The translations under genes and the position numbers were made by a program. A DNA stretch of 15,937 nucleotides from CAZMCH01 sp964564735 (GTDB lineage Bacteria > Poribacteria > DTPJ01), in NCBI GenBank assembly GCA_964564735.1, contig CAZMCH010000095.1, forward strand, positions 1 through 15,937, in the 5' to 3' direction. Numbering within the stretch: position 1 is the stretch's first letter; the number at the start of each line of letters is the position of its first letter. The notes below the pieces were generated by a model that was given only the letters and a program-made list of their open reading frames with translations, made no database searches and had not been told where the DNA came from. Shown in pieces: positions 8,236 through 15,514 of this stretch.

Positions 8236-8452
8236 TTAATATTTGAGTTCTAATACATAGTTTAAAAAGTCTGTCTTTCCTTCTGTATATGCAAGGCGAT
8301 CGTTTCCAAACTTTCTGCAAGTTCTGTCTTTATTCGTGCATATTCATCAGCCAAGTATTTATCTTTTTTCAGAGAATCCCTGAAAATTATATGTTTTTTT
8401 TCCATTCGTTGCAACCAATCTCTAGCAGGTGTAACAAAATCTCAAACTCCAT
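8236..8452 (-). pseudogene. GrpB/UPF0157-family remnant, frameshifted
   Basis: Three short segments in successive frames line up with the C-terminal part of GrpB family proteins. The first reads LLHLLEIGCNEWKK, matching the HHLHVV...EW region; the second reads HIIFRDSLKKDKYLADEYA and continues IKTELAES; the third reads AYTEGKTDF and runs to a stop at 8236-8238. The first shift lies in a run of eight A (about 8393-8400) and the second near 8298, each consistent with loss of one base. The N-terminal nucleotidyltransferase-like half is not recognisable, though the DNA up to about 8600 may hold more decayed sequence. The gene cannot make a complete product. Confidence 0.7.
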
Positions 8453-8605
8453 TCATATTTTACCACTCATTCTTATATTAAACAAGCTTAGAAATTCCAC
8501 ATTTAGATTATTAGGTAGGCAAAAATGTGTTAGAATGTATATATATTATCTCGCTGATAAAAATTTTTGCTTGGGTCTCCTATCAAATCCTATGCACCCA
8601 TAGAC

Positions 8606-8634
8606 TTGATATTATCAATAAATCATGTTAATAT
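8606..8634 (+). promoter_or_regulatory. Promoter of the isomerase/epimerase gene
   Basis: TTGATA (8606-8611) and TAATAT (8629-8634) are separated by 17 bases; five and four of six positions match consensus. The start would be near 8641, giving a leader of about 45 bases before the ATG at 8687. Confidence 0.6.
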
Positions 8635-8686
8635 ACTTTTATTCAGTCTATTGAAAAGATAATTATTAATTTTAAGGAGAAGAGAT

Positions 8687-9454
8687 ATGGCAAAAATACC
8701 TATTGGACTTCAGCTTTTTTCTGTTCGTGGTGAGGTAAGCAAAGATTTATCTGCTACTCTAAAATCCGTAGCTAGTATAGGATATGTTGGTGTAGAACCA
8801 TGGGGATATAGTGGAGATAAGCTTGAATGGATGGGACATGATCCCAAAGATATGCGAAAAATGCTTGATGATAATGGTCTAAAATGTTGTGGAATACACC
8901 TTGCAACAGGTGCTTTGATTGGAGATAATCTTAACCGCACTATTGAGCTAAACCAAATATTGGGCAACAAATTTCTGATTATAGCAGCAGATAGTCAAAG
9001 AATGAAGACAAAGGATAGCATAATGGAACTAGCTGAAATTCTAAATGATGCTTGCGATAAATTAAAGCCTTTGGATATGTTTACGGGTTATCATGCACAC
9101 GGGTTTGATTTTGCAGATATTGATGGAAAACCTGCTTGGGATATTCTATTCGCCAATACAAAAAAAGATGTTATAATGCAAATGGATATTGGGAATTGTG
9201 CCAGCGGAGGTGGAGACCCTATTGGTGAATTAAGGCAGTTCTCCGGACGCGCAAGGTCTGTTCATCTAAAAGATTATGGTGGACCAGAAGACTCCGTTAT
9301 TGGCGAAGGTATTGCAGATTGGAAAGAGATATTCCGACTTTGTGAAGAAGAGCATAATACAGAATGGTATGTTGTTGAAGAAGGCAGTAGAGATGGTATG
9401 GGATTTGAGATTTGCAAACGTAGTCTTGAATCATTGAAACGCATGGGCAAATAA
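8687..9454 (+). CDS. Sugar phosphate isomerase/epimerase (TIM barrel)
   Basis: 255-residue xylose-isomerase-like/AP endonuclease 2-family TIM barrel. It opens IGLQLFSVRGEV, the usual first strand of this family, and has the expected metal-site candidates: Glu37 (VGVEPWG), His136 and His138 (YHAHGFDF), Asp167 (MDIGN), His193 (SVHLKD) and Glu231 (VVEEGS). There is no signal peptide, so it is cytosolic and likely acts on a sugar or inositol derivative. Such proteins often work with Gfo/Idh/MocA oxidoreductases, and one lies at 11291-12328, though not in the same operon. AAGGAG stands 8 bases before the ATG. It is single-gene, with its own promoter and terminator. Exact substrate unknown. Confidence 0.88.
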   Translation: MAKIPIGLQLFSVRGEVSKDLSATLKSVASIGYVGVEPWGYSGDKLEWMGHDPKDMRKMLDDNGLKCCGIHLATGALIGDNLNRTIELNQILGNKFLIIAADSQRMKTKDSIMELAEILNDACDKLKPLDMFTGYHAHGFDFADIDGKPAWDILFANTKKDVIMQMDIGNCASGGGDPIGELRQFSGRARSVHLKDYGGPEDSVIGEGIADWKEIFRLCEEEHNTEWYVVEEGSRDGMGFEICKRSLESLKRMGK

Positions 9455-9460
9455 TTATGC

Positions 9461-9482
9461 GGGGACGATATTATACGTCCCC
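9461..9482. terminator. Bidirectional hairpin terminator
   Basis: GGGGACG (9461-9467) and CGTCCCC (9476-9482) form a perfect 7-bp GC-rich stem with an AT loop. It lies 6 bases after the isomerase stop and 8 bases before the end of the convergent minus-strand gene. On the plus strand it is followed by a T-rich stretch (CTTATTTTGTTT), giving a good intrinsic terminator; on the minus strand the tail is weaker. Confidence 0.75.
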
Positions 9483-9490
9483 ATATAATC

Positions 9491-10957
9491 TTATTTTGTT
9501 TCTTGCCAAAGCTTATTTTTGCCATTATCGGATTTAAGCAAGATATTTCTACTTCCCTGAACGCCATCGATATAATAACTATATTCAGCATAAGAACCGT
9601 CAGCATACATAAGACGTAGTTTATTACTATCAGATGACCATTTTCCGTATTCATCGGGAGAAGATGAACCTGTATCGGCTGATGTATTTCCAATCATGTT
9701 TCCCGATGAATCTTGATGCGTCATGCTTGCCATTGCATGACTCCCATAAGTAAAAGTTCCATCTGATTTTAAGTTCATATAGGTTGTTGTATTTGCATAA
9801 AAAGTTCCCGATGAATAGAATTCTTCATGTTTCCAAAGCCCAATAAGACTTGAAGTAATCTTTGGCTGAATGAAGCTAAGTGTTGAGAATATTTCCTTTA
9901 GAATCGCTTTTCGCACATCAATATATTCTTTTTCACCCATTCCTATAAGTGTAACAGATTGATCTTTATTTAATGCCAAAAAAATATAAGAGCGTATCAT
10001 TTTCTTTAGCTCATTTTGACCATCAAAGGTAATCAAAACTCCCTGATTTGCTCCTATATCTGTTTTTTCAGCTTCACCAGTGCGCTTTAGAAAAGGCAAA
10101 AGGCTTGTTAATTGAGATTCAAAGTATTGAATTATCTGAGGATCATCAGGACGAGATATATCTTGAACCATCTCGGTTGATACCAAATAAAACTCGGCTA
10201 GCCCAAATTCATTTGACTTTACATCAGGTGGAATAAGCTGAATTGCAGAATCTGTTTCCTGTATATTCCAATTTAGAGGATACCAGAACGAAAAACCAAG
10301 TGGATGTGTAAAGGTATTTCCTTCCTTTTTGGGATTCGGTAATTCAAAACTAGCTAATACCTTGTCCCAAATAGAAATGGTATTTTTAAACTGGGCTTCT
10401 GGTGTAATGAGCATAAATAAAAACATTGATTTATCGGTTGAATAGACAGCTAACTTTGCTTGTGTGCCAATATTTGATTCATTTATACCTTTACATTCCA
10501 TAGAAGGATATGACTTCCCTGATATATTTACCTGACCACTACCTAAATTCTGAAAATTCTTCCATTGACTTCTGGTTTGCTGAATTATAGAAGTAAAAAC
10601 ATCCTGAATTGGAACTATTTCAGAAATAATAATTATACGAATATATTTTTGATTATCAACAAATTCAACTCCCTTTTCATCACCAAGATCATTGATTTTC
10701 CATCCTTGCGGATAATTTAATGTAAAGCGATTTTGGGGGTCACTATATTTAACCAAACCATCATTATTATTTACTATTGCTTTTGTTGCCTCCAATTCTG
10801 CTTTCTTTGCATTATATTCTTGTTCGGTCAATATCCCTGCCCTATAAGCAGATTCTAGAGCATCAAGTTTTGATGGTGTTTGAGAATAGGTTATTGATTG
10901 ATATATCAAAAAATTAGACACTATTATCAAAATCAATATATTTAATATCTTTTTCAT
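9491..10957 (-). CDS. Secreted SHOCT / PsbP-like repeat / lipocalin-like protein
   Basis: 488 residues from the ATG at 10957, chosen over an in-frame GTG at 10984 because GGGAGG lies 7 bases before it. A signal peptide (about 1-25) is followed by a SHOCT-like segment at about 30-58 (KLDALESAYRAGILTEQEY), then two modules opening with FTLNYPQGW (about 79) and FSFWYPLNW (about 222), each typical of PsbP-like/DUF1795 folds. The C-terminal part (about 371-488) begins LIGLWKHEEF and has the strand pattern DGTFTYGS...GKWS...LRLMYADGS seen in lipocalin-like domains. The modules suggest a surface or periplasmic ligand-binding protein. No catalytic residues are evident. It stands alone on the strand. 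Confidence 0.75.
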   Translation of the reverse strand: MKKILNILILIIVSNFLIYQSITYSQTPSKLDALESAYRAGILTEQEYNAKKAELEATKAIVNNNDGLVKYSDPQNRFTLNYPQGWKINDLGDEKGVEFVDNQKYIRIIIISEIVPIQDVFTSIIQQTRSQWKNFQNLGSGQVNISGKSYPSMECKGINESNIGTQAKLAVYSTDKSMFLFMLITPEAQFKNTISIWDKVLASFELPNPKKEGNTFTHPLGFSFWYPLNWNIQETDSAIQLIPPDVKSNEFGLAEFYLVSTEMVQDISRPDDPQIIQYFESQLTSLLPFLKRTGEAEKTDIGANQGVLITFDGQNELKKMIRSYIFLALNKDQSVTLIGMGEKEYIDVRKAILKEIFSTLSFIQPKITSSLIGLWKHEEFYSSGTFYANTTTYMNLKSDGTFTYGSHAMASMTHQDSSGNMIGNTSADTGSSSPDEYGKWSSDSNKLRLMYADGSYAEYSYYIDGVQGSRNILLKSDNGKNKLWQETK

Positions 10958-11290
10958 TATAATTCCTCCCATCAGATAAACCAATTATCTCTCCATATTT
11001 GAGGGGATTGGATTTGTCAGACAAATATTTTTGCTTTTGGTGACAGATATAACAAATTTTGATATAGTGATTATTTCTGAATGGGTAATTATTGAATTTT
11101 ATCTGGTGAGATTGAAGTAAATAGAGACAGACGCATGATTTAGCGCCTATTTCTTTGGCTGTCATAAGGAAGGCAATATTAATGGGATTGTCTACCTATA
11201 CGCCATTTGCATTTCTAGTATCAATAAGCATATAGGAAGTCAATCCCTTCTCAATAGTAATTGTCGGATTGGTGCTAGTTTTCCACTAGA
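10958..11290 (-). other. Gene-poor spacer with possible decayed frame
   Basis: No intact gene is evident. On the minus strand one frame runs from 11285 past a single TAG at 11196-11198 and on to about 11100, reading TITIEKGLTSYMLIDTRN before the stop and NPINIAFLMTAKEIGAKSC after it. The composition looks protein-like, and the second part resembles helices of small secreted proteins, but there is no start codon with a ribosome site and I cannot name a family. The later part of the frame (to 10914) looks like noncoding DNA and overlaps the next gene. Confidence 0.25.
11012..11026. promoter_or_regulatory. 15-bp palindrome upstream of the SHOCT-domain gene
   Basis: ATTTGTC and GACAAAT are perfect 7-bp arms around one central base. 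It lies 55 bases upstream of the ATG at 10957, in the expected promoter region, although no strong -10/-35 pair is visible. The size and symmetry fit an operator for a dimeric repressor, which is inference. Confidence 0.4.
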
Positions 11291-12328
11291 TTAGAGATCA
11301 AGATCACTGAGATAGTTTTCTATATGTTTTGGCTGTCCATCAATAGTGGTTTCTACTGCGGCGATGACCATAGTGAAACTCTGAATATTGTCTTCTATTC
11401 TTGTTACTGATGGAGATTTGTCATCAAGCCAATCGAGAAATTCAGCAAATAGGTAATCATGACCGCTTATTTCCATCGATGGAGCTTCATATATCTCTAC
11501 ATCTTGACCTGCGCGATATATTCTCATCTGTGAACCGTGATCTATTTCTACTGTGCCTTGCTCAAATTCAGCACGATAATATTCGCTATGCCAGCAATTT
11601 AAAATACCTGACGCTGTGCTGTTACCTTCATAGCAAGTATGGATTTTATTATTCATTTTCATTAGATAAATTCCACTAGAAAAATGCTTGAAACTCGACC
11701 ATTCAGGATTCCAGCCAAATCCCATTAAGGTTTCACAATTTCCACCTGATAGGAATCTAAGCATATCAAAATGATGAACCGATCCTTCAAATAATAATCC
11801 AAAATCCATGTCATGTCGCCATGCTCCCCAAGCACCATATTTGCGATAATCACAGGCATATCTTCCAAGAATATGCTGTAATCTTCCTAAGCGACCTTCA
11901 TCGCGGATGCGCACAAGTTCCTGTTTATTTGGCGCATAGCGATAGTTTTGGATTATAGCACATGGTAATCCCTTTCTTTGTGATGTGCGAATCATCGCCT
12001 TTGCTTCTTCAAGCGTTCCTGCTATTGGCTTTTCACATATAACAGGCATCCCTTTTTCCATTGCATAAACAGCTTGTGGGCTATGAAATTGCGGTGGAGT
12101 TGCTATTCCGCAGAAATCAGCTTTTACATTTTCCATTGCTTCTTTATAATCAGTGAATAGCTTATTTTCGGGTAATCCAAGATTCTGTCCTTGCTTTTGA
12201 AGAATATCTTTATTTACATCCACTAATCCAACGATCTTTATTCTATCATTAAATACATTTACAAATCTATGTATCCATCCGCCAGCCATTCCACCAGCAC
12301 CAATCATTAAGCAAGTCTTTATAGCCAT
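11291..12328 (-). CDS. Gfo/Idh/MocA family oxidoreductase
   Basis: 345-residue NAD(P)-dependent dehydrogenase of sugars or inositols. The N-terminal Rossmann fold has MIGAGGMAGGW (8-18) and VGLVDVN at the end of strand 2; the catalytic-lysine motif CEKPI is at 98-102. The C-terminal substrate domain contains GSVHHFDML, in which His185 and Asp188 occupy the usual H-x2-D positions. There is no signal peptide, so it is cytosolic. GAGGA stands 7 bases before the ATG. It follows the D-aminopeptidase gene on the same strand after 109 bases that contain an inverted repeat. The C-terminus (YLSDLDL) is intact. Substrate cannot be assigned. Confidence 0.9.
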   Translation of the reverse strand: MAIKTCLMIGAGGMAGGWIHRFVNVFNDRIKIVGLVDVNKDILQKQGQNLGLPENKLFTDYKEAMENVKADFCGIATPPQFHSPQAVYAMEKGMPVICEKPIAGTLEEAKAMIRTSQRKGLPCAIIQNYRYAPNKQELVRIRDEGRLGRLQHILGRYACDYRKYGAWGAWRHDMDFGLLFEGSVHHFDMLRFLSGGNCETLMGFGWNPEWSSFKHFSSGIYLMKMNNKIHTCYEGNSTASGILNCWHSEYYRAEFEQGTVEIDHGSQMRIYRAGQDVEIYEAPSMEISGHDYLFAEFLDWLDDKSPSVTRIEDNIQSFTMVIAAVETTIDGQPKHIENYLSDLDL

Positions 12329-12390
12329 TAATTGTCCTCACTTTCATTGTTATATTAATCTAAATACTTAATAATAATTTTATCTTGATG

Positions 12391-12431
12391 ACAAAATATA
12401 AAATTATAAAATGCGTAGCCTTATATTTTGT
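12391..12431. repeat. 11-bp inverted repeat between dppA-like and Gfo/Idh genes
   Basis: ACAAAATATAA (12391-12401) and TTATATTTTGT (12421-12431) are perfect arms around a 19-base loop. The stem is all A/U except one pair near each end, and it begins 6 bases after the end of the upstream gene. It could slow or process the bicistronic message, or bind a protein as DNA. It lacks the GC core of a standard terminator. Confidence 0.5.
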
Positions 12432-12437
12432 AAATAT

Positions 12438-13259
12438 TTACATTATTTGAGGATTATAGCCCATATTCATCAGCTCAATAATGCTCGATGGGTGTGTTTC
12501 CTTCGATATTGTCCAGTTTTGATTATGTTCATTTGGGCGAAACTTGGCAACTCTTTCATAGGGTGGATCAATCTTTATAATTCCGAAATTTTCTTTTTTG
12601 GCGCGTGTAATTGCTCGTAATGCACCTTCTCGTATCAATTGTCGTGCCTTTATTGGGCTAAAATGTATGGCAGAACCAGTAAAATTCATATATTCCTTAT
12701 CAGACAGATTATCACCTGTTCCTGCCCTAATGCCTCGTTTTACAGCGACAGTCTCTATCCCCGGGAACAATGCCTGTGCTTCTTTTGTAAATGCCAAATC
12801 CCCTGAACCAAAGATCGTCCTGACTCCTAATTCACTAGCACACAAGGTAAGTTGACCAAATTCGCCAATTGATATGCCATTTATAGAAAGATCAAGATAA
12901 CCTGTTGATTGGGTATGAGCCAAATGAGCAAAAGGCGTTCCAGACTTTGCATGCTGACCGATACTTACAACAGCATCAAACGAGTTATCAAGCATAAGTG
13001 GCCAAGGTCCATCACCCCAACCGCGCATGTATTCTGCACGTGGATCAAGCTGATGTATATTAACCGCACCGGGACCATGACCATCAACAACCAATATTTC
13101 CGTAGCACCACCATCAAAGAATCCATCAATTGCAGAGTTTACTTCTTCCGTTAGAAATTCTCTTGCCAAATTATAATAGCATCCATCTGATAATGCCCAG
13201 TCTTTGAAGTTAATTACACCCGCAACACCCTCAAGATCAGTCATCATGTATATTTTCAT
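12438..13259 (-). CDS. dppA: M55 D-aminopeptidase (DppA-like)
   Basis: 273-residue zinc peptidase of the DppA family, which forms a ring-shaped decamer and cleaves D-amino-acid-containing peptides such as those from cell walls. The N-terminal motif TDLEG supplies Asp8 and Glu10; His61 (DGHGPG), His103 (GQHAKSG) and Glu133 (IGEFG) fill the other metal positions, and His115 (AHTQST) matches the catalytic residue. Length and motifs are complete and there is no signal peptide. AGGAGG lies 5 bases before the ATG. It is followed by the Gfo/Idh gene, a pairing that could reflect salvage of amino-sugar or peptide material, though that link is inference. Confidence 0.9.
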   Translation of the reverse strand: MKIYMMTDLEGVAGVINFKDWALSDGCYYNLAREFLTEEVNSAIDGFFDGGATEILVVDGHGPGAVNIHQLDPRAEYMRGWGDGPWPLMLDNSFDAVVSIGQHAKSGTPFAHLAHTQSTGYLDLSINGISIGEFGQLTLCASELGVRTIFGSGDLAFTKEAQALFPGIETVAVKRGIRAGTGDNLSDKEYMNFTGSAIHFSPIKARQLIREGALRAITRAKKENFGIIKIDPPYERVAKFRPNEHNQNWTISKETHPSSIIELMNMGYNPQIM

Positions 13260-13341
13260 TTTTGCCTCCTGAAATGTTTACAATCCCTTTTTAGTATCAA
13301 AATTTGATGATTTTTCTGGCTTGTTGTAAGATACAAATTCA

Positions 13342-13370
13342 ATTATAACATATACAAAATCCTCAATCAA
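13342..13370 (-). promoter_or_regulatory. Promoter of the D-aminopeptidase gene
   Basis: On the minus strand, TTGATT (13365-13370), 17 bases, then TATAAT (13342-13347). Four and six positions match consensus. Transcription would start near 13335, about 75 bases before the ATG at 13259. Confidence 0.7.
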
Positions 13371-13383
13371 TTCCTTAATTATT

Positions 13384-13393
13384 CTGATTCACC
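13384..13393 (+). repeat. Short direct repeat, copy 1
   Basis: The 10 bases CTGATTCACC recur exactly at 15560-15569, and the following 15 bases are also similar (both TTTAT-rich with a shared AGT). The copies sit outside the transposase remnant and outside the regulator/HTH-repeat unit, in the same orientation about 2.2 kb apart. Ten bases is short enough to be chance. Confidence 0.3.
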
Positions 13394-13587
13394 CTCAGTT
13401 TTCTTATACTTCATAGAAACACGCATTATCTATTGTCCAGAATAGATCAAGCCTGAGATTAGTCCAAGAATCTCGCAGTTTCTCTTTGATTACACGTATC
13501 AATGAGAATTCTTTTCTACTGGACGTATTGTAATACCAATTTAATTTAATAATTGTGCATTAATGAGTTCATTGCATTAACTATATA
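13394..13587. other. Spacer with hairpin; probable end of IS630-like remnant
   Basis: No gene is visible. A perfect 6-bp inverted repeat GAGATT/AATCTC with an 8-base loop lies at 13455-13474. Near 13531 is TAATACCAATTTAATTTAAT, about 40 bases after the end of the transposase remnant's frame; this is where the terminal repeat of an IS630-type element next to a TA target would be expected, but the partner end is missing, so the boundary cannot be confirmed. Confidence 0.3.
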
Positions 13588-14108
13588 TCAATACCCAGTT
13601 ATAGATGCTACAACAGCATCCATATGTTTGAGCAATTCCTCTGATACATTCTGTTTCAAGGATTCTAAACTCTCTAATAAAGGAAACGTAAGTCTGGACT
13701 TTATATGTTGCCATAATCGCTCTATTGGATTCAGTTCTGGTGAATATGGCGGAAGAAACAACAATGCGATATTTTCCGGGATTACTAGCTTCTTCGCTTT
13801 ATGCGTTGATGAATTATCAAGCAAAAGTATGATAAAATCGTTACTGGTTTTCAAGACATCGTTTAGGTGTTTCCATGTTCTATCTAATCTCCACAGACGG
13901 AAATAGTGATACACTGTTTTTCAATGAGGAAAGTCATGTGGTAGTAGTCGCCATAAACATCCACTTTTGGTGATATAGAAGATAGCATTGAGTATTTCTC
14001 TAATTGAGTGTTCACGAGGTCTTCCACAAGTTTTAGGAGTTGGTAAACAAGAACTCAAAGTTTCCATTCATCATTGTTTATGTCTGTTATATAATGTTTT
14101 CTTTTCAT
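13588..14108 (-). pseudogene. Chimeric transposase remnant (IS5-type N-terminus, IS630-type C-terminus)
   Basis: From ATG 14106-14108 the frame encodes MKRKHYITDINNDEWKL, then TGA at 14055-14057. One base of shift restores the IS5-family N-terminal domain (GRPREHSIREILNAIFYI, SGCLWRLLPHDFP). A second TGA at 13921-13923 replaces the conserved Trp before KTVYHYFRLWRLDRTW. After about 13850 the protein changes to the C-terminal DDE half of an IS630-type transposase: DNSSTHKAKK with the second Asp, LFLPPYSPELNPIERLW with the Glu, and a stop at 13588. Neither family's core is complete: the IS5 part lacks all DDE residues, the IS630 part lacks the first Asp and the HTH. It cannot encode a working enzyme. 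Confidence 0.8.
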
Positions 14109-14146
14109 AGCCTATTAGGATAACATCCAAAAGGCTGATTTTTCAA

Positions 14147-14161
14147 CTTTTAAACAGTCTC
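14147..14161 (-). repeat. Probable terminal repeat of the IS5-type element
   Basis: Reading outward-in on the minus strand from 14161, the sequence GAGACTGTTTAAAAG resembles the ends of IS427-group IS5 elements (GAG..TGTTTAAA). It lies about 40 bases before the transposase ATG and is flanked outside by TAA, fitting the T-N-A type of target used by that group. The partner end is lost with the rest of the element. Confidence 0.45.
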
Positions 14162-14191
14162 TAATACAAAAAATATAATTTCCTAGACAAT

Positions 14192-14241
14192 AAAAAAGCC
14201 AAGAACAAACCATTATTTTTGAATAGTTTAATTCTTGGCTT
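14192..14241 (-). terminator. Intrinsic terminator of the regulator/HTH-repeat operon
   Basis: AAGCCAAGAA (14196-14205) and TTCTTGGCTT (14232-14241) are perfect 10-bp arms, with additional AAAC/GTTT pairing inside the loop. On the minus strand the 3' arm runs into a T6 tract (14192-14197). It lies 33 bases after the stop of the HTH-repeat gene, so it ends that transcript and separates it from the transposase remnant. Confidence 0.85.
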
Positions 14242-14273
14242 ATAGGACTAGATATTTAAGAAGGGCTAGAATT

Positions 14274-14837
14274 CTATCTTAGCCCAAGTTCAGTTATCTT
14301 GTTTCTTACATATTCAGGAAGCATGCCGCATTCTTGAGCAAGTTCATCAACACTTAATTTTTTATAATTTTCTCTTAAAAATTCCTCTTTTTTCTTGCTC
14401 CACTTTTTTTTCCTTTTCCTGACTAGCCCAAGTCGGCTTAGTTTTTTGGCAACAGCAAGTTCTGTTATTCCTAATTTTTTTGCAAGATGAGCATTTGACA
14501 TTATATCATAGTTATCTTTTAGGAATTGCTCTCTATCAGAAGTCCACTTTTTTAATCTTCTTAGTCTCAATGTTCCTAGCCTTTTTTCGATCGCACAAAC
14601 AGTCGTGCCTAATTCACGGGCGAGATCCTTGTTTATCATTTTTGCGTAACTATTTTTTAGATAAATATCCTTTTCTTGTGTCCATTTTCTATTTCTTTTT
14701 AAGTTAAGTCTTTTTAATTGATAGCCAATTCCACCCGGAGTCAGACTGAAATGTTCAGCCAATTCTTTATTTGTCAATTTTTGATAATTGTCACGAAGGA
14801 ATTGTTTGTCTTCTTCGTTCCATTTTCTTCTAGCCAT
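14274..14837 (-). CDS. Protein of four tandem helix-turn-helix repeats
   Basis: 187 very basic residues consisting almost wholly of four repeats starting at Lys5, Lys51, Lys97 and Lys145 (periods 46, 46, 48). Each follows the plan KW(T/S/N), four residues, two variable, (F/Y)L, then NY or SY, a short loop, LA, a Gly/Ser turn, and a helix ending in Leu-x-Leu-x-Arg. This is a Trp-led three-helix pattern like Myb/SANT or small phage HTH domains, with helices 2-3 the expected DNA-reading part. There is no other domain, no signal peptide and no membrane segment. AGGAG lies 6 bases before the ATG and the gene begins 12 bases after the XRE-cupin gene, so they are cotranscribed. Repeat 4 is most divergent in the turn (CGMLPEYV). 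I infer sequence-specific DNA binding; target and partner are unknown. Confidence 0.8.
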   Translation of the reverse strand: MARRKWNEEDKQFLRDNYQKLTNKELAEHFSLTPGGIGYQLKRLNLKRNRKWTQEKDIYLKNSYAKMINKDLARELGTTVCAIEKRLGTLRLRRLKKWTSDREQFLKDNYDIMSNAHLAKKLGITELAVAKKLSRLGLVRKRKKKWSKKKEEFLRENYKKLSVDELAQECGMLPEYVRNKITELGLR

Positions 14838-14849
14838 TTTGTTCTCCTG

Positions 14850-15443
14850 TTACTTTTTTTTACCGAAGTAAATAAATATACCCTCTAGCCCTTCTTTGCC
14901 GTCAGTAACAAATCTAAACGGAGTGTTCGCCTCAATGAAAATTGAGGCGCCCTCATTTAGTTCATATTCTTTTGTTTCTAAAACAACCCTCACTGATCCA
15001 CTACAAATATACAGAAACTCACTATAATCACGTTTATGTAATTTGTTGCCACTTTCTGCACCAGTAGGCACAACCCCGCGCATTATTAATACGTTAAGTT
15101 CCATATTATTATATAGAATTTCGAATGACTCATTGAACTCGCCTTTTATTTTGTCTCGATTATCAGGGGTATTAACAATTACATTACCCTCTTCTGCTTC
15201 ATCAAAAAAACTAGCAGGTGATATTTTATAGAAGTCTGCCAGTTTAAGCAGACCTTGAATCGAAGGAGCTATAACTCCCCTTTCAATCTGAGATAAGGTT
15301 GCGGTGCTATAGCCAACTGCTTCTGCAACTTCTTGAAGTGTTAACTTTTGAGGATTATGTTTAAGCCTTAATTGTCTTAATTCATTTCCAATACGCTTTA
15401 TTCTATCTGATCGTTTTATGCTTTCCATTTGGCTATATTCCAT
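14850..15443 (-). CDS. XRE-family regulator with cupin sensor domain
   Basis: 197 residues. An N-terminal HTH_3/XRE domain spans about 18-75 (LTLQEVAEAVGYSTATLSQIERG) and a C-terminal cupin_2 fold about 115-193 (HKRDYSEFLYICSGSVRVVL, EGASIFIEANTPFRF). This is the layout of PuuR/SutR-type repressors that sense small metabolites. The cupin lacks the H-x-H pair of motif 1 (only His136, with Glu142 retained) and the His of motif 2, so it probably does not bind a metal in the standard way. The start is uncertain: ATG 15443 and ATG 15428 are in frame and neither has a strong ribosome site. It is the first gene of a two-gene unit with the HTH-repeat protein. Confidence 0.88.
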   Translation of the reverse strand: MEYSQMESIKRSDRIKRIGNELRQLRLKHNPQKLTLQEVAEAVGYSTATLSQIERGVIAPSIQGLLKLADFYKISPASFFDEAEEGNVIVNTPDNRDKIKGEFNESFEILYNNMELNVLIMRGVVPTGAESGNKLHKRDYSEFLYICSGSVRVVLETKEYELNEGASIFIEANTPFRFVTDGKEGLEGIFIYFGKKK

Positions 15444-15514
15444 CTTGTTTTGGGTAAAAGAATTATTGGACTAGTTTATAAATTTATTTGACGTCTAACA
15501 AACAAATTAACTCG

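Noticed and set aside
8289..8603. 104-codon plus-strand frame
   Set aside because: It is antisense to the GrpB remnant and has no ribosome site or recognisable motif.
9274..9693. 139-codon minus-strand frame
   Set aside because: It crosses a strong terminator and overlaps two well-supported genes in other frames.
10914..11165. 83-codon minus-strand frame
   Set aside because: It overlaps the start of the secreted SHOCT gene, lacks a ribosome site, and only its first part looks coding.
13553..13906. 117-codon plus-strand frame
   Set aside because: Antisense to the IS630-type catalytic segment, which is unmistakable on the minus strand.
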